DNA of 64,000 nt from Sipunculus nudus. Lineage: Eukaryota; Annelida; Sipuncula; Golfingiida; Sipunculidae. Position numbers and translations under genes: made by a program. The notes beneath the pieces were generated by a model that was not told the origin of the DNA, ran no database searches, and worked only from the letters and a program-made list of their open reading frames with translations. The stretch's first letter is position 1; each line of letters begins with the position of its first letter. The stretch is from contig CM049317.1 in NCBI GenBank assembly GCA_026874595.1, positions 11,070,382-11,134,381 on the forward strand, written 5' to 3'. Of the stretch, positions 57,736 to 64,000 are shown one piece after another.

Positions 57736-59556
57736 AAAATAAGGTATATTTTTTAATTCTAAACCATTTAGATATAAATATTTCATAGTAAAATCATTAA
57801 TGGAACCAAGTCTATAATTCTATTTATTTATATATTTCAAATGAAATATATAAATATTATTCTCTGAATAGTGGGGGGATGATTACATGGACCATCCCCC
57901 CTTGCCAAAAAGTGTGGGGGGGGGGGGGGGGTTATATTGACGCCCCTGGAGTTGTGCAGCCGAAATTTATATCATGAGCTATATATGCATAGCAATTTAT
58001 TTTTTTAAAATAAAAAGTGAAATATTTGGATAAATTATGAAATAGGTTCAATTTCTTAAATTACTTTTTCTTAAATTACTTTTCCTCAAAGTGAAAAAAT
58101 CAGTTTAATTAAAGACTACATCAAAGCATTTTTTTCTTAGCTTCGTGCAATTTCATTTTAACATTGTTTTGCTTCTGCACTTTGTGCAATTTTATTTTAG
58201 AACTAATGATTAATCAGTAACCATTAAATTTAAAGTACCATATTTAATTCCAGTTAATTGTGTCAACTAAGAAGGCATATCATTATTGTTCATTGAAACT
58301 TTTTCACAAATACTGGTAGATAACAACTGGCAGTAAGTAGGCCTATAGTGGATTAGCTAAACAATCAATAATACAACAAAACCAGCAAATTAATTTTCAT
58401 TTCAGTTTTGAACTCTAGAGGTAGTACATGTACTGATATACTTTATACGTAGACTTATTTGGATTGGTTGGTACAGCCTCCTCCTCCGCCACCTTGGACA
58501 TTTATAATTGAAATATTTTACTTATACAAACACATCTCTCACCTTAAAAATAATATACCTAAGACACAGTTCTAAGTGATAGACTGGGATTAATCACTTT
58601 AAATAAATGGTCAGGTCCTATTAACACCAGTGGTGTACATACACAATGTAGTAGCATTTTAGGTAGTCATTCCAATGTTCAGGCTAGTGCAATACTTAGT
58701 ATTTTAACTTGACTATTGTATAATCGTTTTGAAATACGCAAGCAGTATTTAGGCGTCTTTCAAATAAGAGTTCAGTCTTTTAAAATTTAGGTCTTTAAAA
58801 TATGGCGGTATATTGGTGAATCCATGCAGGTATAGACATATATATACGAGGAAACTGAATTATTTTACTGTATACTTGAAAATACACAATATGTAACCCC
58901 ACACCATCCCAATGGAGGCACATCAGTCTTCAGGTTTAGTGTTAATCACTGGTTAATGGCTACGTACAGTTCTTCCAATGTATTGCCTTTACAGAGGTCT
59001 GCATGATTTCATAAGACTGGCCAGAAACCTGCTGACGTTGTGACAATTATGCATGAGCACTGATATTTTATTATTTCCTTAGGAACCTGTGTAAAAGGAC
59101 CATACGCGAGTCATTTGATCGATTCAGTTGTCAATTCAATAATGCATGGATTACCTTAATGGAACGAGCAAGATAAGCCCTCTGTATATCGGATCAGAGA
59201 CACATTATATAATTATATGAACATGAATATATCATGGTTCGGGAAACACAGCTGAAAACCACAAATCCAAACTGAAAAAAATCTTGATCAATTACAAATG
59301 AATTTGACCTTTCTGGTGAAGTCGTCATGCTACATCTCAATACTATACATATGCCCATAATCACAAAAATGCCGCCCCCCAAAACGTGCCGCCCGTGGCG
59401 GACAGCCTCCCCTCCCCCCCCCCCCCCCCCCCCCGGCGAACCACTGATGGATAAAAAGTGATCACTATGCCGACTTTCAGACAGCTGAGCTAAAAATTGT
59501 ACAAATTTATGTCCATACAAGTGCAAACAGCACAGTTCAACAATTGGTGATGGAAT

Positions 59557-59562
59557 TTTATT
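59557..59562 (-). terminator. Candidate NDUFA8 poly(A) signal
   Basis: AATAAA on the minus strand about 350 nt past the NDUFA8 stop codon, before the next mobile element. Other A-rich hexamers lie nearer the stop, so the cleavage site is not certain. Confidence 0.45.
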
Positions 59563-59909
59563 GTAATACATACAATATTTGTTTTTACACAAACAGTACT
59601 TTCACTTTTCTTTAATAAGTGTACATAATTTTAAGGGGAATCCACTTATAAAACATCGGTAGTGAAAAGCTGCATCTTTTCCTTTACAATCCATGCACAA
59701 ATAACAACAAGTGAAATTAGTCATGGTCCATTTAATAACCTTAATGAATATTCACACTAGGCCACATTTGTATTCAGTTCACTTATTATGATATATACAT
59801 GTATATCATTTCACTGTTTGATATTTAAAACCTTCAAACAAACAAGTGTTGGAAAACTTCCACTTCTGCAGCATTCATTGCAAATGATATTATCCAACCC
59901 AGTCCGTGA
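59563..59909 (-). other. Probable NDUFA8 3' UTR
   Basis: Non-coding minus-strand sequence between the stop codon and the candidate AATAAA. AT-rich, with no repeat match seen. Confidence 0.5.
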
Positions 59910-60141
59910 TTAAAGATGTGGGAAGCCAACAACCCTTGATCCGAGTTTCTTTGAATCTGGTAGTGGCACCTCATTGGGGTTTGGCGGATCTGGGGTCGGC
60001 TCGGGCAGGTTAAGATCGGGCTTAGGTCGCGGTCTGTTAGTGTTATGAACTCTGACCCGGGAGAAGTAGCCCAATTCTGGTCGTTCTTGGCCGAAGTTAT
60101 TGAGGATGCACTTATCAAATACTTCTTGGGATTCTATACAT
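59910..60141 (-). CDS. ndufa8: NDUFA8 (complex I accessory subunit), last coding exon
   Basis: A 232-nt coding part with acceptor ATTACAG above 60141 and stop TAA at 59912-59910. It completes a lysine codon from the previous exon and reads CIESQEVFDKCILNNFGQER, then PELGYFSRV, RPRPKPDLNLPEPTPDPPNP and a short basic tail. The C-x9-C pair (C-IESQEVFDK-C) is the last of the family's four, and F-D-x-C-x-L-x-x-x-G-x-x-R-P-x-L-G is strongly conserved in NDUFA8. A proline-rich C-terminus is normal. The protein is an oxidised, intermembrane-space-facing accessory subunit of NADH:ubiquinone oxidoreductase, imported by the MIA pathway as a CX9C protein. Confidence 0.93.
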
Positions 60142-61135
60142 CTGTAATGATATGAAAACATTAATGAAGATATCACACGGTGTGTATTTACTAACTCTGG
60201 CCACAAACCCTTCATTTTAAATCAACCAAAATGTCATTTTAAGATAATATTCAGTGTTTAACAGTTATACTTGCCCACTAAACGGATCTGGATAAATAAA
60301 AATTCTGTATGGGTGAGTGCACTCATTTCAATAACTTGCCCCCAGTGAATGATTTTTACAGACAATTTATGCGGAAAATAGCAAGGGTAAATACAAGGTA
60401 TTACATACAGTGGTTGGCTTCATGTTTGAAAGGTTAAAATACCACAATTCTCACTTTTTCAGTGTTTTGAGAGGATTCCATTTTTGCGATCTCACATCAG
60501 AGTTTACTACACATAGTATATCCTTAATTGTACAAATTATTAATATGTTCACAAAAATCTTTACAATTTGAGAAGAACCTGTGTGCATCAAACATATGGA
60601 ACTTCTTGTTCATTACAGGAAGATAATGTAAAAGTTTTCATGTTGCTCATAATATAAATCGTTGACGTATATATAAGATGCAGGACACTACAACTATAAA
60701 TAATGTAAATGCGATGACAATGAGGCAACAGTATAAACAAATTTATCATGTATAACTTAGGCAACTTATTCACAAAGGTCTTATTTTTGTGAATATCGTG
60801 ATTCGAAAACATTGTGAACATACAGCCAGCCAACCACAGTAATTCATTAAGAGCACATATATGACGTCTTACTAGAAACCAAGTGTCACCTGTACCTCAA
60901 TATTACATTAACTGTGCCTTACAATGTTAGAAAGTATAAAAAATAAATTTCAGGGACTACTGGTTTTCCTGTGGTGGTCAATAAATTTTTTACTTTTTTC
61001 CTAAATATGTTTTTTTTTTGTGTTGGGGTAATCGCCTCCATTTATGAGTGCTTGTTTAACTAAGTACAATGTACATTTGCAGAGTTCCATTCCAGACCAC
61101 CTGACAGGGTCTTGCCACTCCTGAGGTTAACTTAC
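60142..61135 (-). other. NDUFA8 intron
   Basis: A 994-bp phase-2 intron with GTAAGT donor and ATTACAG acceptor. AT-rich, no other feature. Confidence 0.85.
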
Positions 61136-61311
61136 TTTGCCATCTTCATATCTCCTCCAGAATGGTCCAGACACGTCCAGTACTTGGTGAACTCTGTAGC
61201 ACATGTCTTTTTCACTTTATGCAGAAATTCCAACCCACACCTGGTGACCTCTTTGCCCTCGTTCAGACACTTTCGGGGATCCTTCTCCTCTTGCATGCAC
61301 AACATGAACTC
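61136..61311 (-). CDS. ndufa8: NDUFA8, internal exon with first CX9C pairs
   Basis: A 176-nt exon with acceptor TTGTTCAG above 61311 and donor GTAAGT from 61135. It begins [20 protein letters not shown] and continues through [13 protein letters not shown] and [19 protein letters not shown]-x9-C spacing holds for [11 protein letters not shown] and [11 protein letters not shown], with an 11-residue gap in the middle pair, the pattern of NDUFA8 proteins, which match at EFMLC, EKDPR-C, EGK, EYWTC and D-x-G. It ends phase 2 and joins 60141 in frame. The upstream N-terminal segment (about 40 residues in family members) is missing from the sequence I could interpret. Confidence 0.95.
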
Positions 61312-62858
61312 CTGAACAAAATAAAAAGGCTGCAATGAATTTTAAGAACCTAAATCTTTAAATTTATGAATTTATGATGATGTTAAGTATCTTTGAAAAT
61401 TGTATAAAAAATTAAATAGAGCTGGGAATCAAGAGAACTTAATATTGATAAAATCAGGGCTTGCTATCATGAGAATATTAATATCAATTATTAGCCTGCA
61501 TAAATAAGTTTAACAAATATTGATATTTTTACCCCACCAGAGATTGTAAACTTTATCTAAATAACCACACATGGAAGAAAAAGCTGTGTGGACTCTGCGG
61601 TGTGATAATAGAAGCACCATATCGTCCAAAGGAAACCTACAAAAAGCCCCTTTTAACATGCACTTATTTAAAATACTGTCTTTTACAATATTGCATTTTT
61701 TCATACAGATTACATTTCTGTGTACTGTGTCACTTTTTGAAGAGTGTAATTTTTTTCCAGTGAGTATTTGCCAGGGCCATCAATAATCTTATTATTCCTA
61801 TTGCTCTGATCAAGCTATATTGCTTTAAAAAAAATAATTCCAATACTACATTTTAACTGCATGTTACAATGGTTAAGATGAACACAACATAATTCTTTGA
61901 TCACATGCAATTAACTGAACAAAGATTCATTATTCCAGGATTAACTTTTCTTTCCTATTACAAATTTGCAATAGGTACAAAGCTATGTCACCAAAACTTC
62001 ATGGAACATGGCTTCTGATTAGCATTTTTCCAAAGAGTGTATTGGAGACCTGCCCAAAAGCTTGTTTAGAAAAGGTAAGCGTTCCTCATTATAGACAAAA
62101 ATTTGAAAAAAAATAAGCCAGCCTCTCCAGTCAGTGTTGTTTGAGGGCACCATCTCTCCTCAGCACAGCGGCCTCTATATGTTTGCAACTACATTCCAAG
62201 GGACCAGGGCAGGGAAATTTTTTCTGCAGCTGCGACAATGACATAGGTCACATGCTTTTGTTTATGCATGAAAAAAACGCCCTTGTCTCCAGGCATAAAT
62301 GCTGGCTGGGCCTTCTGCTGGCAGGTAGATTGAGAACTAACACGCCAGCTAGAGGAGGTTTAACACTGAAGGGAGCCATCCCCATGATCTGAAAGACTGG
62401 TGGAGTGGCTGTGGTGCAGGTCTCCTACACTGCACTTTTAATTTTACCAATTTTGTGCATTAAAACTATGATGCACTTCAGATACAGTATATTATTATTT
62501 AGATATAGTTATTAATCAACTGATATGAAGTTTTCATTTGAGGTTATGATATGGGTTCATCGCTTGTACTCTAAAAAGGGGGTTGGGGTAGCCCATAAGA
62601 ATGGACTCCTCAATTGCTTTTTTTTTTAGTGATCGACGCAATGTGGAGTCCATAGATTGCCCCCTGCAGTTAACTGTGATTATAACACTCCATACACCAC
62701 TGTGAGATTTAACATATATCCATTGATTAATGTGCAGTAAATCTACATGTATTGTATATTTGACCACAGAAAAACATGACTGTTCTATTCTCAGCAATAT
62801 TTTGCACCAAGGAAGTGAAAACATGAACATAATAGTAACAGGCCTAAAACATTAGAGA

Positions 62859-63050
62859 ACTGCCATCAAATGCAAGATGTCTACTGGGCTGTTTATGCTT
62901 CAGTTCTCTGGACAAATAAATCAGTTATTGATGTTACAGGTGCTCCATGCTTTCCAGAATGGTTAATTTTTATTACAGGTCCTTCGACATAATGTGAACA
63001 ATGGTATTTTCAAACCATAGGAAATATTTTCATTCAATTTCCTTTCTAAG
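62859..63050 (+). repeat. Direct duplication, copy 1
   Basis: About 190 bp, from ACTGCCATCAAATGCAAGAT to CAATTTCCTTTCTAAG, repeated at 63191-63393 in the same orientation after a 140-bp spacer. Neither strand gives a consistent open frame in both copies. Confidence 0.9.
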
Positions 63051-63190
63051 TCTTGGGCTTAAAGCCAAAACATACTGGCACGAGCTGCACGTGTGCGGCA
63101 AAAATTGCTTCCCTATATAAGACAAAATACACTGGCGCAACTGGCAGGCATGCAGCACACACCTGGCCACATGGCGAGTTTCTATACAGG

Positions 63191-63393
63191 ACTGCCACCA
63201 AATGCAAGATGTCTACCGGGGCTGTTAACGCTTCAATTCTCTCTGGACAAATAATATCAGTTGTTGATGTTACAGGTGCTTCATGCTTTCCAGAATGGTT
63301 ATTTTTTATAACAGGTCTTTTGACAAACAACATTATGTGAAAATTGGTATATTAAAACCATAGGAAATATTATTATTCAATTTCCTTTCTAAG
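63191..63393 (+). repeat. Direct duplication, copy 2
   Basis: Second copy of the 62859-63050 segment, with small indels. Both strands happen to be open for 95 codons across 63046-63340, but the first copy has stops at the matching places, so coding is unlikely. Confidence 0.9.
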
Positions 63394-63804
63394 AGTAACA
63401 GATCGTATCATGCTATAACCCCAGTTAGCCCTTTGGTGGGCTGGCGTTGCAACAGAAACCTGAAGCGTCGCCATCGGCGGCTATTTTGAAAATACTGCGT
63501 ACCTGCCGCGTGAAGTCTGCCTCCCGTGCTAGTGTTTTTTTGCCTTAAGAGTAACAGAGCAGGAGCGACTATAGAAGGCGGGCTTCAACATTATTGAACT
63601 AGCTAAAGAGGGCGATATGTTTGATGGGGATAGAAAAAACCGGGGTATAGTTTTTTGGGGGGGCAAACTTATATTGTACAAATAAAGACTGTTGAACACT
63701 GTTTGTGCCTTCTTATATGTTGTACCTGTGAATCTGACGTTCTGCTGCATCTGGAATGTGAGATAGAAATATCAATTATTAGTAAATAACATGCAATGAC
63801 ATTG

Positions 63805-63870
63805 TGAATCAACGAGTCTCAAACCAGCGACCGCAAGCTCAGGTGTCCACTGCTCAACCAACAGCACCAA
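63805..63870 (-). mobile_element. tRNA-like fragment, possibly a SINE head
   Basis: On the minus strand TGGTTGAGCAGTGG (A-box-like, 63860-63847) precedes GGTTTGAGACTC (B-box-like, 63825-63814). The flanking bases do not pair as T and acceptor stems, so this is not a working tRNA. It differs from the three SINE copies listed. Confidence 0.35.
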
Positions 63871-64000
63871 TGAAGATGAGTTGAAAGCACCTAGAAATCC
63901 GAGGTATTTGAGTCTATTGTTGTAAAACAATGTGCTTGTCTGTCACGAGATGTAGCCACCGTTTATGAATTGAGTGCAGATCATGAATGAGAGTTGTGTA

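Larger units (their letters stand above)
54367..57948. mobile_element. hAT-like element 1 (inner) with perfect 8-bp target duplication
   Basis: Flanked by GAGTTGTG at 54359-54366 and 57949-57956. Ends are CAGTGGCGTAAATTTATC (left) and CAGGGGCGTCAATATAAC (right, reverse complement), 14 of 18 identical, with G-rich tracts just inside both. It carries a TA-flanked foldback element and a pearl-like element, which account for most of its 3.58 kb; the original was about 0.4-0.5 kb, the size of a MITE. Confidence 0.88.
53858..59446. mobile_element. hAT-like element 2 (outer)
   Basis: Flanked by ATGGACAA (53850-53857) and ATGGATAA (59447-59454), an 8-bp duplication with one mismatch. Ends: left CAATGGCGGACC, right (reverse complement) CAGTGGTTCGCC, only partly matched. 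The strongest evidence is that excising it rejoins the family B 3' end (GGACAA / AAAAGTGATCACTAT). It contains hAT element 1. No transposase recognised; the frame 54007-54291 has no hAT motif. A GCCGCCC motif lies near both ends, and a long C run is at about 59414-59434. Confidence 0.7.
42660..59493 (+). mobile_element. Host family B pearl-like element, split by nested insertions
   Basis: Family B text appears in separate blocks that rejoin when later insertions are removed: about 42740-43044, 43950-44606, 46094-46589, 53528-53857 and 59447-59493. Each break occurs mid-unit and the unit resumes at the far side. The last block completes the family 3' end (AAAAAGTGATCACTA...CAGCTGAGCTAAAAA, CTAA at 59490-59493). 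The blocks sum to about 1.9 kb, close to A1/A3 in length. A 5' end like the other B copies is not visible; the left edge is an A-run/G-run at about 42687-42720 next to CAGGAGCGGCTCCAGG. Confidence 0.7.
61312..64000. other. Upstream of the NDUFA8 internal exon (intron and possibly 5' region)
   Basis: It should contain, or lead to, the missing N-terminal exon(s). I searched both the 62.1-62.4 kb and 63.0-63.5 kb patches and found no NDUFA8-like N-terminus. A GC-richer patch at 63430-63560 has, on the minus strand, a Kozak-like GCCGCCGATGGCG and a donor-like CGGCAG|GTACGC, so a first exon or promoter there is possible but unproven. Confidence 0.4.

Noticed and set aside
63046..63340. 95-codon frames open on both strands
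   Set aside because: They overlap a duplicated non-coding segment whose other copy has stops; no similarity to the expected NDUFA8 N-terminus.
63805..63870. Functional tRNA gene on the minus strand
   Set aside because: A and B boxes are present, but T-arm and acceptor bases do not pair; listed only as a tRNA-like fragment.

Overview
The window is eukaryotic. It is AT-rich and gene-poor, with spliced genes, long introns and dense mobile DNA. The repeats have ACGG-type microsatellites, internal tandem arrays and 3' ends made of a hairpin followed by CTAA(AAA). That layout resembles the pearl / Helentron-associated elements known from bivalve molluscs. With the invertebrate-like protein exons it suggests a bivalve; I cannot name the species.

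Two real genes are supported, both on the minus strand. (1) The 5' part of a type II BMP receptor gene (BMPR2-like): exon 1 (36074-36143, start codon and signal peptide), exon 2 (2340-2588) and exon 3 (1241-1414). Introns are phase 1 with consensus splice sites, and together the exons encode the ten-cysteine ligand-binding ectodomain. Intron 1 is about 33.5 kb; the transmembrane and kinase exons lie to the left of the window. (2) NDUFA8, a complex I accessory subunit: two 3' exons (61136-61311 and 59910-60141) with four CX9C pairs. Its N-terminal exon(s), about 40 residues, were not found.

Almost everything else is mobile DNA. Intron 1 of the receptor holds pearl-like elements of at least six families (labelled A to F here), two of three tRNA-derived SINE copies, a 1.76-kb pogo/Tc1-like terminal-inverted-repeat element, a GGATAAAAC-rich repeat and minisatellites. 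Upstream of the receptor, 36.2-42.6 kb is mostly unique sequence with one 5'-truncated LINE. From about 42.7 to 59.5 kb lies a set of nested insertions up to four levels deep. A family B pearl-like element is interrupted by a hAT MITE, a family C element (itself holding family G), a family D element (itself holding a long family B element) and a hAT element. That hAT element holds a second hAT element, which holds a TA-flanked foldback element and another pearl-like element. Target-site duplications and resuming host repeat text fix several boundaries to the base.

Most reading frames in the window are chance frames inside repeats. The most unusual signals are short motifs carried by the repeats: a GGTGGCGCCACC palindrome shared by otherwise different families, perfect estrogen-response-element palindromes in family B units, DR1 nuclear-receptor motifs in one array, ROR-type half-sites in family C units, and a 27-bp perfect hairpin at 14.6 kb. 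No complete transposase, CRISPR array, rRNA or functional tRNA was seen.
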